Source: Streptococcus oralis Uo5 (lineage in GTDB: Bacteria; Bacillota; Bacilli; Lactobacillales; Streptococcaceae). From it: DNA of 64,000 bases. Below the pieces are notes generated by a model that made no database searches, was not told the DNA's origin, and worked only from the letters and a program-made list of their open reading frames with translations. The translations under genes and the position numbers were made by a program. Shown piece by piece: positions 1-8,683 of this stretch. Numbering within the stretch: position 1 is the first letter of the stretch; each line of letters opens with the position of its first letter. The stretch covers positions 1,273,001 through 1,337,000 of the forward strand of contig NC_015291.1 of assembly GCF_000253155.1 (NCBI RefSeq), read 5' to 3'.

Positions 1-702
1 ACCGACGTAGATAAAGACACCTCCAAAGGCTTGCTCAGTCACTTGACCAGTTTTCACATTTTCAAATACAACTGACTCTACTCTGTTTTCACCTTTGATT
101 TCCTTGACTACAGAGTCCCAAATAAAGTTGACTTTCTCATTTGCAAAAGCTCGGTCTTGCAAAACCTTTTGAGCACGAAGTTCATCCCGACGGTGAACAA
201 TAGTGACAGTCTTGGCAAAGCGAGTCAAGAAGAGAGCTTCTTCTACCGCTGAATCTCCACCACCGACTACGAGCAAGTCTTGGTCACGGAAGAAAGCTCC
301 ATCACAGACTGCACAGTAGGAAACACCTCGGCTGTTCAGTTCTTCTTCTCCGGGAACCCCTAAGAGACGGTGTTTTGACCCAGTTGCCACGATGACAGTA
401 CGGGTTTCGTAAACTTGATCATCAGTGATGACCTTCTTATAGTCACCCTTGTCTTCAATATTTTCAACGTAGCCATAAAGATGCTCCACTCCAAGGTTTT
501 CAAGCGGTTCAAACATCTTTTCAGCCAATTCAGGTCCACTGATATTAGCATAACCTGGATAGTTTTCAATATCAGATGTATTATTCATTTGCCCGCCTGG
601 CAGACCACCTTCTATCAAAGCCACTTTCAGATTGCTTCGAGCAGCATATAAGGCAGCGGTCATTCCCGCAGGTCCAGCACCGATAATAATCGTATCGTAC
701 AT
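1..702 (-). CDS. trxB: Thioredoxin reductase (C-terminus beyond window)
   Basis: NADPH-dependent flavoprotein that reduces thioredoxin in the cytoplasm. The first 234 residues are present; the reading frame is still open at base 1, so the C-terminal part lies outside. The N-terminus begins MYDTIIIGAGPAGMT, an FAD-binding dinucleotide fold, and the redox-active pair is seen as YCAVCDG, the CxxC of the low-molecular-weight thioredoxin reductase family. It follows the small DUF4059 membrane protein gene by 65 bases on the same strand, so the two may share a transcript. Identification is firm; only completeness is unknown. Confidence 0.93.
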   Translation of the reverse strand, partial: MYDTIIIGAGPAGMTAALYAARSNLKVALIEGGLPGGQMNNTSDIENYPGYANISGPELAEKMFEPLENLGVEHLYGYVENIEDKGDYKKVITDDQVYETRTVIVATGSKHRLLGVPGEEELNSRGVSYCAVCDGAFFRDQDLLVVGGGDSAVEEALFLTRFAKTVTIVHRRDELRAQKVLQDRAFANEKVNFIWDSVVKEIKGENRVESVVFENVKTGQVTEQAFGGVFIYVG

Positions 703-767
703 TTCGATTCCTTCTTTCTTGTTGTAACTATCTTTATTCTAACTCATTCTTGCTAGTCACGCAAGGA

Positions 768-992
768 TTATGCCTTGAAAACCAAGAGCAAACTCATGAC
801 GGCAAAGGATAACACTGGAACGACCAAAACTCCAATCATAATCATATCATAGAGATGGGCTTGACGGGCCTGTGCTGTCTTGTCCACGCCAGACATGGCT
901 CGCAATCCGATCCAAATCCCCAGAAAAATCACGACAAGGATGGTCGTTAAGATCAAACTCTCGAAATACAAAGAAAATAGATGCAGTAGCAT
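768..992 (-). CDS. DUF4059 family small membrane protein
   Basis: A 74-residue protein with two hydrophobic stretches (about residues 10-30 and 50-72) separated by a polar loop rich in Lys, Arg and Gln, so a two-pass membrane protein. I recognise it as the streptococcal DUF4059 family, which has no known function. It sits between the amino acid ABC transporter genes and trxB, all on the minus strand, with a purine-rich ribosome site (gagaga) before the ATG. Confidence 0.75.
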   Translation of the reverse strand: MLLHLFSLYFESLILTTILVVIFLGIWIGLRAMSGVDKTAQARQAHLYDMIMIGVLVVPVLSFAVMSLLLVFKA

Positions 993-1024
993 GATCTCTC
1001 TCGTTTCTATCTTTTTTAAAGAGT

Positions 1025-1053
1025 AAACTCAGCTAGTCCAACTAACTGAGTTT
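1025..1053 (-). terminator. Hairpin after the amino acid ABC operon
   Basis: AAACTCAG pairs with CTGAGTTT around an 13-base loop, just past the ATPase stop codon. The T-run is short, so termination may be partial and read into DUF4059 and trxB. Confidence 0.5.
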
Positions 1054-1069
1054 TCCTTGTTCTATTATA

Positions 1070-1813
1070 TCAAATATAAGTCCGTTTGTAACTAGCAAAG
1101 AATTCTTTTGTTCGTTCTTCTTTCGGATGATTGATGATTTCATCCGGTGTGCCAGACTCGATGATTTTCCCTTTATCTAGGAATAAAACCTTGTCTGCCA
1201 CTTGGGCTACAAAAGACATATCGTGACTGACCAAAATCATGGTCTGACCTGACTTTGCAGCGTCTGCAATAGACTTTTCTACTTCACCGACCAACTCTGG
1301 GTCAAGGGCTGAAGTGGGCTCGTCCAAGAGCAAGACATCTGGTTTCATAGCAAGCGCACGCGCGAGGGCAACCCGTTGCTTTTGTCCACCTGATAAGTGA
1401 CGAGGATAATGATTTTCACGGTCAGAAAGACCAACCTTGGCCAACTCTTCCTTGGCGATTTTTGTTGCTTCCTCGTCCGATAATTTCTTAACGACAACCA
1501 AACCTTCCTTGACATTGTCAAGGGCTGTTCGTCGTTCAAACAAATTAAACTGTTGGAAAACCATAGATAACTTGCGACGAAGGGTTAGAATCTCTTCTTG
1601 GCTAATCTGAGAAAAATCAACTTTAAAATTGTCAATCTGAATCGTTCCACTATCTGGAGTTTCAAGGTAGTTCAAACTACGAAGAAAGGTTGATTTCCCA
1701 GCTCCAGATGAACCAATCAAAGCCACTACCTCACCTTTTTGGATATCCAAGTTCAGATGATTCAAGACTGTCTGTCCTGAAAAGGATTTGCTTAAATTCG
1801 AAATCTTAATCAT
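1070..1813 (-). CDS. Polar amino acid ABC transporter, ATP-binding protein
   Basis: The 247-residue ATPase subunit that powers amino acid import at the membrane. Walker A is GSSGAGKST, the signature is LSGGQKQR, and Walker B runs into [13 protein letters not shown], the pattern of the GlnQ/HisP/TcyC family. Its start overlaps the last base of the upstream permease stop, so they are translationally coupled. No binding protein gene is in the window, so the substrate cannot be read off; cystine or another polar amino acid is a reasonable guess from family resemblance. Confidence 0.88.
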   Translation of the reverse strand: MIKISNLSKSFSGQTVLNHLNLDIQKGEVVALIGSSGAGKSTFLRSLNYLETPDSGTIQIDNFKVDFSQISQEEILTLRRKLSMVFQQFNLFERRTALDNVKEGLVVVKKLSDEEATKIAKEELAKVGLSDRENHYPRHLSGGQKQRVALARALAMKPDVLLLDEPTSALDPELVGEVEKSIADAAKSGQTMILVSHDMSFVAQVADKVLFLDKGKIIESGTPDEIINHPKEERTKEFFASYKRTYI

Positions 1814-2613
1814 TAACGAAGGTCTCCTTTCACATCTGTAGACACTGTATCCGGTGCTGAGATAGCCATTTTTCTCTCGATGAAACGGCCGAGGCTTTCA
1901 ATTCCGATATTGACTACCCAATAAACAAGGGCTACGGAGATGAAACGTTCAAAATAGCGATAATCAGCTCCACCTAAAATCTGAGCTTGGGCAAAGACCT
2001 CCACAACACCTGCGCTAAAGGCTAGAGAAGTTCCCTTGGTCAAACCGATAAGGGAGTTAATCAAAGTCGGTGTCGCTACCACCGCCGCATTTGGAATAAT
2101 CACACGACGGTATACTTGCGCACGAGTCATACCCAAACTGCGTGCCGCCTCAATTTCACCTGGGTTAACAGAAAGGATGGCTGCACGAATCGTTTCACTT
2201 GCATAAGCCGCCTCATTAAAAGCAAAGGCCACAATCGCAAAAAGTGCCGCTGGAATCGCATTGATATTAAAACCAGTGCCCCATTGTTGGTTGATAGCTT
2301 TCAATAACAAAGGAATTCCGTAGTAGGTCAACATAAGTTGAACTAGGATTGGGGTACCTTTTAAGAAGCTGACGAAAAAGGCCTGCAAGGGATATAAAAT
2401 CTTAACACGATTGATCTTAACAATGGCAAAAATCAAGGCAAGCAGCAAACCAAAGAGTGCACCTCCAAGCGTCAACATCAAGGTTGTAGGCAGTTGTTGG
2501 ACAATCCTTGGAATTCCATCAAAGACCGAACGCAAACTAAAGAGCTTACCATCCGGAATGAGTTGCATCAAACTTTGGTACCAATCTGATGCTAAAAATG
2601 TTGTAACAGTCAT
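1813..2613 (-). CDS. Polar amino acid ABC transporter, permease
   Basis: A 266-residue HisM/GlnP-type membrane subunit. Several hydrophobic spans are visible, and the cytoplasmic EAA loop is seen near the middle as EIEAARSLGMTRAQVYRRVIIP, which docks on the ATPase encoded directly downstream. The N-terminus has about 40 residues before the first clear span. Upstream (2614-2768) a TATGAT-like -10 and a GCAAATAATTTGC inverted repeat at about 2665-2677 may be the promoter and an operator, but no regulator is assigned. Confidence 0.87.
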   Translation of the reverse strand: MTVTTFLASDWYQSLMQLIPDGKLFSLRSVFDGIPRIVQQLPTTLMLTLGGALFGLLLALIFAIVKINRVKILYPLQAFFVSFLKGTPILVQLMLTYYGIPLLLKAINQQWGTGFNINAIPAALFAIVAFAFNEAAYASETIRAAILSVNPGEIEAARSLGMTRAQVYRRVIIPNAAVVATPTLINSLIGLTKGTSLAFSAGVVEVFAQAQILGGADYRYFERFISVALVYWVVNIGIESLGRFIERKMAISAPDTVSTDVKGDLR

Positions 2614-2768
2614 AAAAACATCCTCTCCTGATAATGATTCATTCTATCATACTTCTGCTCGCAAGCAAATTATTTGCTACGGCTGATCAGACTTTGTCTA
2701 TCTTCTAGTTTATCACACTTTAAAACAGGGATGCTATATATTTTACCTATCAAGGAGATAAATAAAAA

Positions 2769-3125
2769 CTATCTCAAACCTAAGTCCTCATAGGTTTTTC
2801 TGTAGCCGATTTGTTTAACAGCACCATTCTCCACCAAAATTGGACGTTTCAATAACATACCATCACTCGCTAGAAGCCTGGCTGCTTCTTGTTTTGACAA
2901 ACTTCCCACCTTATCTTTTAGGCCCAGTTCGCGGTATTTGATCCCGTTAGTATTGAAAAATTGTTTCACTTCAAAACCGGAAGTTTCCAACCAGTTCAAA
3001 ATCACTTCTTCACTTGGTGTTTCTTCTACGATGTGGACAGCTTGGTATTCCAGTCCAAGTTGATCCAATTCATTTTTTGCTTTCTTACAAGTTGAACATT
3101 TTGGGTATTCGATAAATTCTAACAT
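2769..3125 (-). CDS. ArsC/Spx/MgsR family thioredoxin-fold protein
   Basis: A 118-residue protein starting MLEFIEYPKCSTCKKAKNEL, with the CxxC redox pair at residues 10 and 13 typical of the YusI/Spx/arsenate reductase-like fold. It lacks obvious features separating a true arsenate reductase from the Spx-type transcription regulators; the family is mostly uncharacterised in streptococci. It is followed after 12 bases on the minus strand by no coupled gene but lies just downstream of the ogt-acetyltransferase pair and may share their transcript. Confidence 0.8.
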   Translation of the reverse strand: MLEFIEYPKCSTCKKAKNELDQLGLEYQAVHIVEETPSEEVILNWLETSGFEVKQFFNTNGIKYRELGLKDKVGSLSKQEAARLLASDGMLLKRPILVENGAVKQIGYRKTYEDLGLR

Positions 3126-3137
3126 CTTCTTTTCTTT

Positions 3138-3653
3138 CTATTTTTTATTTTCTTGAAATGCTGCACCTTCATGTTGCAAGAGCCAGGCTTTCTTTTCGAC
3201 TCCAGATGCATAGCCTGTCAAGCGATTGCCTGATCCCAGCACACGATGACAGGGTACGAGGATGGACCAAGGATTACGCCCCACTGCTCCTCCAATCGCT
3301 TGGGCAGAAGCCACTTGCAAGTCTTTCGCCATTTGTCCATAAGTTACTGTCTGACCATAAGGAATGGCCTGTAAGTAAGCCCAGACCCGCTTTTCAAAAT
3401 CCGTTCCAATGGGAGCCAGAGGTAAGTCAGATAGATCCTGAACACTGCCTTCGAAATAGGTATCTAAATAGGAAATAACTTGTTCCAATACAGGATGGCC
3501 AGTAACTTCTTCTATCGTTTCATCCCCTAATCCCCTCTCAAAGTGAGTTTGGTCCTGTACCCAAATTCCATACAGATATTGCTCGTCAGCAACTAAGGAT
3601 AAGGTTCCAATTGGCGACGGGTAGAGCATTTTTGCGTACTTATTCTGCTTCAT
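3138..3653 (-). CDS. ogt: Methylated-DNA-protein-cysteine methyltransferase
   Basis: A 171-residue DNA repair protein that takes the alkyl group from O6-alkylguanine onto its own cysteine. The active site is VPCHRV (Cys near residue 134) followed by the GYASGVEKK helix; the helix-turn-helix segment reads YGQTVTYGQMAKDLQ. Its start overlaps the stop of the upstream acetyltransferase gene by four bases, so the two are coupled. Length and motifs are normal for Ogt. Confidence 0.9.
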   Translation of the reverse strand: MKQNKYAKMLYPSPIGTLSLVADEQYLYGIWVQDQTHFERGLGDETIEEVTGHPVLEQVISYLDTYFEGSVQDLSDLPLAPIGTDFEKRVWAYLQAIPYGQTVTYGQMAKDLQVASAQAIGGAVGRNPWSILVPCHRVLGSGNRLTGYASGVEKKAWLLQHEGAAFQENKK

Positions 3654-4144
3654 TTTTTTAATTTCTGATAGGCCAAACGTTCCCCATCAACTGGAACCTT
3701 ACCAACCTGTTGGAAGCCTAGCTTTTCAAAGATATGCTGCATAGCCTTGTTTTGTGCATGCGTATCTGAACGAAAATCTAGATAATCAAAACCTTCAATC
3801 AAGCCTTCTAGGAAAGTCTGAGCAACACCTTGTCCTTGGACATCTGCTGCCACAGCGATACGGTGAAAGACCAGATATTCTGATTCTCCCCCCTGCCAAC
3901 TCCCTTCATAAATGGCTTCATAGGCTTTCTCTGGACTCTTGGTCACAGCAGCATAGGCTAGTAGTTCTCCCTCTCCCAATGCCACATAAGCTTGACCAGA
4001 GATGATATCATCAATAATGATGTCGGCATTTGGATAGCCATTTTGCCACTGGTCACTACCAGACTCAGCTAAGCACTTTTTGGCATCCTCCATCACCTGC
4101 ATAATCGCATCAACTTCGTTTGGAAAAGCTAAACGAATCTCCAT
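3650..4144 (-). CDS. GNAT family N-acetyltransferase
   Basis: A 164-residue protein with the acetyl-CoA binding motif A of the GNAT fold (VAADVQGQGVAQTFLEGL) near residues 100-118, and a C-terminal segment that fits the motif B region. Substrate is unknown. It is first in a small minus-strand unit with ogt and possibly the ArsC-like gene. A ggggaaaag site precedes the ATG. Confidence 0.82.
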   Translation of the reverse strand: MEIRLAFPNEVDAIMQVMEDAKKCLAESGSDQWQNGYPNADIIIDDIISGQAYVALGEGELLAYAAVTKSPEKAYEAIYEGSWQGGESEYLVFHRIAVAADVQGQGVAQTFLEGLIEGFDYLDFRSDTHAQNKAMQHIFEKLGFQQVGKVPVDGERLAYQKLKK

Positions 4145-4215
4145 CTTTTCCCCTCATTTCTAACTGTTTTCTCTCATCATAGCATATTTTAAAGCTTTCT
4201 ACAAGCAGTTGAAAC

Positions 4216-4244
4216 TTGACTTTTGTTTTTTATTATTTTATAAT
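4216..4244 (+). promoter_or_regulatory. Strong promoter for the DUF1836 operon
   Basis: TTGACT and TATAAT are separated by exactly 17 bases, close to the sigma-70 consensus, 35 bases before the chosen start of the DUF1836 gene. Confidence 0.8.
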
Positions 4245-4278
4245 CTAGTTATTGAAACTAGATAAAAAGGAGTTGGAA

Positions 4279-4725
4279 ATGAATTCTATCTTTTCCTACC
4301 CAAAATGGGAAGACATTCCAAACATTGACCTCTATCTGGATCAGGTCTTACTTTATGTCAATCAAGTCTGTGCCCCTATCTCTCCAGATAAAGACAAGGG
4401 GCTAACAGCATCCATGGTCAATAACTATGTCAAACACGGTTACCTGACAAAGCCTGACAAGAAAAAATACCAACGCAAACAGATTGCCCGTTTGATTGCC
4501 ATCACCACTCTCAAGTCTGTCTTTTCAATCCAAGAAATCGCCCAGACACTTAATAGTCTACAAACTCAAGCGAGCTCAGACCAGCTCTACGACGCTTTTG
4601 TAGACTACATGAACCATGGGATTGATCCAGAAAATCCTATTATCCAAACTAGCTGTCAAACGGTTAAACTCTATCATCAAACTCTAGACTTAATCCTTAT
4701 CAAAGAAGAGGAGGAAATCCAATGA
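4279..4725 (+). CDS. DUF1836 domain protein
   Basis: A 148-residue protein with the DUF1836 core: a short helical N-terminus, then a MerR-like helix-turn-helix segment (SMVNNYVKHGYLTKPDKKKY) and a helical C-terminal part. The fold suggests DNA binding, but no function is established. I start at the ATG at 4279 because AAAAGGAGT lies six bases before it; an upstream TTG in frame has no such site. The stop overlaps the start of the hemolysin III-like gene in ATGA, so they are coupled. Confidence 0.8.
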   Translation: MNSIFSYPKWEDIPNIDLYLDQVLLYVNQVCAPISPDKDKGLTASMVNNYVKHGYLTKPDKKKYQRKQIARLIAITTLKSVFSIQEIAQTLNSLQTQASSDQLYDAFVDYMNHGIDPENPIIQTSCQTVKLYHQTLDLILIKEEEEIQ

Positions 4726-5369
4726 ATACCAGTCTAAAGCTCAGTAAAAAACTCAGTTTTGGAGAGGAAATTGCTAATAGCGTGACCCATGCTGTGGGTG
4801 CCGTTATCATGCTCATCCTACTCCCTATTTCATCAACCTATAGCTATGAAGCACATGGATTTTTATCGTCTTTTGGCGTTTCTATCTTTGTTATCAGTCT
4901 ATTTCTCATGTTCCTCTCGTCAACCATTTACCACTCTATGGCCTATGGTTCGACCCACAAATACGTCTTGCGAATCATCGACCATTCTATGATTTATGTG
5001 GCTATCGCAGGCTCTTACACGCCGGTCGTATTGACTTTAATGAATAACTGGTTTGGCTATCTGATTATTGCCATTCAGTGGGGAACAACCATTTTCGGCA
5101 TCCTCTATAAAATCTTTGCTAAAAAGGTCAATGAGAAATTCAGCCTTGCCCTTTACCTGATTATGGGCTGGTTGGTTCTAGCTATCATTCCTGCCATTAT
5201 CAGTCAAACAACGCCAATTTTCTGGAGTCTCATGGTAACTGGCGGACTCTGTTATACAGTTGGAGCTGGATTTTACGCTAAGAAAAAACCTTATTTTCAC
5301 ATGATCTGGCATCTCTTTATCCTAGCGGCATCTGCACTCCAGTACATTGCTATTGTTTATTACATGTAA
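4722..5369 (+). CDS. Hemolysin III family (YqfA/TrhA) membrane protein
   Basis: A 215-residue seven-span membrane protein of the hemolysin III / PAQR superfamily. Conserved elements are the NSVTHAVGA segment at residues 19-27, STIYHS near 67, and the C-terminal HMIWHLF, whose Ser/His residues form the metal site in this superfamily. Despite the name, hemolysis is not its established role; relatives affect membrane fluidity. It is translated from an ATGA overlap with the DUF1836 gene, which could be its regulator. Confidence 0.85.
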   Translation: MNTSLKLSKKLSFGEEIANSVTHAVGAVIMLILLPISSTYSYEAHGFLSSFGVSIFVISLFLMFLSSTIYHSMAYGSTHKYVLRIIDHSMIYVAIAGSYTPVVLTLMNNWFGYLIIAIQWGTTIFGILYKIFAKKVNEKFSLALYLIMGWLVLAIIPAIISQTTPIFWSLMVTGGLCYTVGAGFYAKKKPYFHMIWHLFILAASALQYIAIVYYM

Positions 5370-5400
5370 AAAAGTTGAGAAAACATTCTCAACTTTTTTC
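5368..5400. terminator. Bidirectional terminator
   Basis: AAAGTTGAGA and TCTCAACTTT pair around a short loop, with A- and T-runs on the two sides, so it ends both the hemolysin III operon and pdxT, whose last codons it overlaps. Confidence 0.85.
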
Positions 5401-5970
5401 TTTACACATATTGATAAAGTACTGGTGCAAGCGAACATCATCTGTCAATTCTGGATGAAAAGAGGTTACCAGCATATTTTTTTCTTGGGCTGCAACGATT
5501 TGATCATCAACTGTTGCTAGAATTTCTACACCCTCTCCAACACTGCTGATAATTGGTCCGCGGATAAAGGTCATGGGAATCTTGCCAACTCCCTTACATT
5601 CTGACTCTGTATAGAAGCTTCCTAGTTGGCGCCCATAAGCATTGCGCTCAACCACTATATCCATGGTTCCAAGATGACTTTCTTCCTGAGAAGTGATTTC
5701 CTTAGCCAGCAAAATCAAGCCTGCACAGGTCCCAAAAACGGGTAATCCAGATAGAATGACTTCTCGGATGGGAAGCAGCATGTTCTGGTCGCGCAAGAGC
5801 TTGCCCATGGTTGTAGACTCACCGCCAGGTAATATCAAACCGGACAAGTCACTCTGAACTTGTTGAAAATCATCTAAATTTCTGATTTCTACACTGACAA
5901 CACCTAACTTCTCTAACACTTTTGCATGTTCTGCAAAGGCGCCTTGCAAGGCCAATATTCCGATTTTCAT
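5389..5970 (-). CDS. pdxT: Pyridoxal 5'-phosphate synthase glutaminase subunit
   Basis: The 193-residue class I-type glutamine amidotransferase that supplies ammonia to PdxS for vitamin B6 synthesis. PGGEST near residue 47 and the nucleophile in FGTCAGL near 80 are clear, and the partner His-x-Glu is SFHPEL near the C-terminus. It begins one base after the pdxS stop codon. Length is standard. The pair makes PLP from ribose 5-phosphate, glyceraldehyde 3-phosphate and glutamine. Confidence 0.95.
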   Translation of the reverse strand: MKIGILALQGAFAEHAKVLEKLGVVSVEIRNLDDFQQVQSDLSGLILPGGESTTMGKLLRDQNMLLPIREVILSGLPVFGTCAGLILLAKEITSQEESHLGTMDIVVERNAYGRQLGSFYTESECKGVGKIPMTFIRGPIISSVGEGVEILATVDDQIVAAQEKNMLVTSFHPELTDDVRLHQYFINMCKEKS

Positions 5971-6846
5971 CTATTTTCCTCGCTCAGCCATGAGAATTTT
6001 GATTTCATTCTCATTGATACCAACCATGGCTTCTCCTAGGTCTTCAGAGATTTGAGCCAAAATTTGAGGATTTTGGTAGTTGGTTACGGCTTTGACAATA
6101 GCACTTGCTCGTTTAACAGGATCTCCTGACTTGAAAATACCTGATCCAACAAAAACACCTTCTGCCCCCAATTGCATCATCAGCGCAGCATCAGCTGGCG
6201 TTGCCACACCTCCAGCTGCAAAGTTTACAACTGGCAATTTTCCATGTTCATGAACGTATTGGACCAATTCAACAGGGACTTGCAAGTCCTTGGCAGCCAC
6301 ATAAAGTTCATCCTCACGGAGATTTTGAATACGGCGTATTTCTTGATTCATCATACGCATATGACGAACGGCTTGAACGATGTCACCAGTACCCGGTTCT
6401 CCTTTTGTACGAATCATGGAAGCTCCTTCAACGATACGACGCAAGGCTTCACCCAAGTCCTTAGCCCCACAGACAAAAGGAACTTGGAATTCCTTCTTAT
6501 CCACATGGAAACGGTCGTCAGCTGGAGACAGCACTTCACTTTCATCGATATAGTCAATCTCAATAGCCTCTAAAATCTGAGCTTCTACAAAATGCCCGAT
6601 TCTAACCTTGGCCATCACTGGAATGCTCACCGCTTCTTGGATTTCCTTAATCATCTTTGGATCACTCATACGGGAAACCCCACCAACTGCACGAATATCA
6701 GCTGGAATGCGCTCCAAGGCCATGACAGCTGCTGCACCAGCAGCTTCCGCAATCCGAGCCTGTTCAGGGTTCTGAACGTCCATGATAACCCCACCTTTGA
6801 GCATCTGTGCCAAGTTTTTATTTAGTTCATAACGATTTTCAGTCAT
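5971..6846 (-). CDS. pdxS: Pyridoxal 5'-phosphate synthase lyase subunit
   Basis: A 291-residue TIM-barrel synthase, one of the most conserved proteins known. The Schiff-base lysine is in [10 protein letters not shown] and the phosphate-binding loop is visible as [29 protein letters not shown] is also family-specific. The gene is first in the pdxST operon, with about 150 non-coding bases between it and nox. No PdxR-type regulator gene is adjacent in the window. Confidence 0.97.
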   Translation of the reverse strand: MTENRYELNKNLAQMLKGGVIMDVQNPEQARIAEAAGAAAVMALERIPADIRAVGGVSRMSDPKMIKEIQEAVSIPVMAKVRIGHFVEAQILEAIEIDYIDESEVLSPADDRFHVDKKEFQVPFVCGAKDLGEALRRIVEGASMIRTKGEPGTGDIVQAVRHMRMMNQEIRRIQNLREDELYVAAKDLQVPVELVQYVHEHGKLPVVNFAAGGVATPADAALMMQLGAEGVFVGSGIFKSGDPVKRASAIVKAVTNYQNPQILAQISEDLGEAMVGINENEIKILMAERGK

Positions 6847-6954
6847 TTCTTAATCCTCATCACTTGTATTAGTAGCTACCATTTCATTTTAAGTCAGATT
6901 AGAATGAAGTACAAGATAGAAAAACAATAATTGTCCGGGTACACTAACATAAAA

Positions 6955-6987
6955 AACTATCTGACCTTCAGTTAAGGCCAGATAGTT
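6955..6987. terminator. Terminator of nox
   Basis: AACTATCTG..CCTT pairs with AAGG..CAGATAGTT with one mismatch, and is followed on the minus strand by a run of T. It lies 10 bases past the nox stop. Confidence 0.8.
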
Positions 6988-6997
6988 CATCAATTTT

Positions 6998-8377
6998 TTA
7001 TTTTTCAGCTGTAAGTGCAGCCATTGTGATGTAGTTGTAAGGTTTGTTAAAGTGTGGCAAGAAGAATAGGTCTGTCAAGGCCAATTTATCGATTGTTACA
7101 TGCTCTTGGATAGCAAGTGAGAACATGTGGATTCCCATACTAATAGCAGAATCATGTGAAACCATTTGTGCACCAAGGATTTCTCGGCTGTCTTTGTCAA
7201 AGACAATCTTGATGGCAACTTCGTGGTTGTCATGTTTGATAAATTCTGGTTTTTGAAGATCGTTAAAGCCAGTTTCAGTTGCATTATAGCCTGCAGCTTT
7301 GGCTTTTTCAAGAGTCAAACCAGTCGAGACCATGTGAAGACCGTAGATAGAGATACCGTTTGATCCTTGTACACCGATTCCTTCCAATTCATGACCACAA
7401 GCATTATAAGCACCAACGATACCAGTACGTACAGCGTTAGAGGCAAGAGCGATGTAGCTTGTATCTTTACGAGCATTGTCATAAACAGTTGCACAGTCAC
7501 CAACAGCGTATACACCTGGGATAGATGTTTCTTGTTTCTTATCTACAAGGAAGGCACCGTTGCGGAAGAGTTCAATCTTACCGTCAGCAAGAGCTGTGTT
7601 TGGACGGAAACCAACAGCAAGAACAACCATATCCACATCAAATGTTTCTTTGTCTGTTACCAAGCGTTCAACTTTTCCATCACCTTGGATGGCTTTAACT
7701 GTTTGACCAAGAGCCAAGCGGATGTTGTGGTCTTCCAAGTTCTTCGCCATCATTTGAGTGAAGTCTTTGTCATAGTAGCCGTTCAAAACAGTGTCTACGA
7801 TATCAACAAGGACAACTTCTTTTCCAAGACGTTCGAAAGCTTCAGCAAGTTCAACACCGATATAACCACCACCAACAACTGCGATGCGCTCAAGGTGTTT
7901 GCTCTTGTCAGCAAGTTTTTCGATAACTTCTTCTGCGTTTTGGTACAACTTAACAAATTGAACATTTTCAAGTGTTGCTTTGAATTCGCGGTTGCCCTTA
8001 ACGATTTCAACACCTTCGATTGGAGGCAAGATTGGAGTTGAACCAGTCGCAAAGATCAATTTGTCATAAGACTCTTTATGTTCTTGACCTTCAACTTCTG
8101 CTGTCACAACTTTATTGTCATAGTCGATTGAAAGAACAGGTGAGTTCATGTAAACTTTTGCACCCTTAGCTTCCAATTTTTCTTTATCAGAGTAGAAGAG
8201 ACCTTCTGGGCCGTCAATTTGTTCCCCGATCCAAAGCGCCATTCCACAACCAAGGAATGAAATATTTGAGTTTTGGTCAAATACTACGATTTCGTTTTCA
8301 TGACCAAAGTTGTCCAACATCGTATTAATACAAGCTGTACCAGCGTGGTTAGCACCAACTACAACGATTTTACTCAT
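6998..8377 (-). CDS. nox: Water-forming NADH oxidase
   Basis: A 459-residue FAD enzyme that oxidises NADH with four-electron reduction of oxygen to water, the main route for NAD+ recycling and oxygen removal in aerobic streptococci. The redox cysteine is in [10 protein letters not shown] near residue 44, the NADH-binding fold is [15 protein letters not shown], and the second FAD motif is [11 protein letters not shown]. Family length is about 456. The promoter carries a cre site (see 8416-8444), so CcpA control is likely. Confidence 0.93.
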   Translation of the reverse strand: MSKIVVVGANHAGTACINTMLDNFGHENEIVVFDQNSNISFLGCGMALWIGEQIDGPEGLFYSDKEKLEAKGAKVYMNSPVLSIDYDNKVVTAEVEGQEHKESYDKLIFATGSTPILPPIEGVEIVKGNREFKATLENVQFVKLYQNAEEVIEKLADKSKHLERIAVVGGGYIGVELAEAFERLGKEVVLVDIVDTVLNGYYDKDFTQMMAKNLEDHNIRLALGQTVKAIQGDGKVERLVTDKETFDVDMVVLAVGFRPNTALADGKIELFRNGAFLVDKKQETSIPGVYAVGDCATVYDNARKDTSYIALASNAVRTGIVGAYNACGHELEGIGVQGSNGISIYGLHMVSTGLTLEKAKAAGYNATETGFNDLQKPEFIKHDNHEVAIKIVFDKDSREILGAQMVSHDSAISMGIHMFSLAIQEHVTIDKLALTDLFFLPHFNKPYNYITMAALTAEK

Positions 8378-8415
8378 AGAAAAATTCCTACCTTTAATTT
8401 TTGATTTACCTTTCT

Positions 8416-8444
8416 AGTATACCATTTACTGTTAGCGTTTACAA
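8416..8444 (-). promoter_or_regulatory. nox promoter with overlapping cre site
   Basis: On the minus strand TTGTAA and TATACT (preceded by TGG) are 17 bases apart. TGTAAACGCTAACA at 8430-8443 fits the CcpA operator consensus TGNNARCGNWWWCA at every position and covers the -35 box. Confidence 0.65.
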
Positions 8445-8683
8445 GGCATTTGCTCAGAATTCTCTTTTTTTCAGAAAAAATACACCTAACATTGATAAAT
8501 CTAATTTTTCTATTATTTTCATACTAATTTTGAGCATATTTCTTGACTTTTTGTCAAAATTCATTTGTGAAAACGCTGACTTTATGATATGCTAGATACA
8601 TGGAAAGAAAATGTAAGGGGTTTAATTTTTCTTTAACCAACTTATATTGAATGATTTCCTATAAAGAGAAAGGAGCTGGTAGC

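Noticed and set aside
2665..2677. Operator for a sulphur-amino-acid regulator before the first ABC transporter
   Set aside because: GCAAATAATTTGC is a short AT-rich inverted repeat that could occur by chance, and no matching regulator consensus is evident.
7367..8041. Long open frame of 224 codons opposite nox
   Set aside because: A shadow of nox codons; no start site, no family resemblance, wholly inside a well supported gene.
8567..8580. Second cre site upstream of apbE
   Set aside because: TGAAAACGCTGACT fails the last positions of the consensus, so it was not called.
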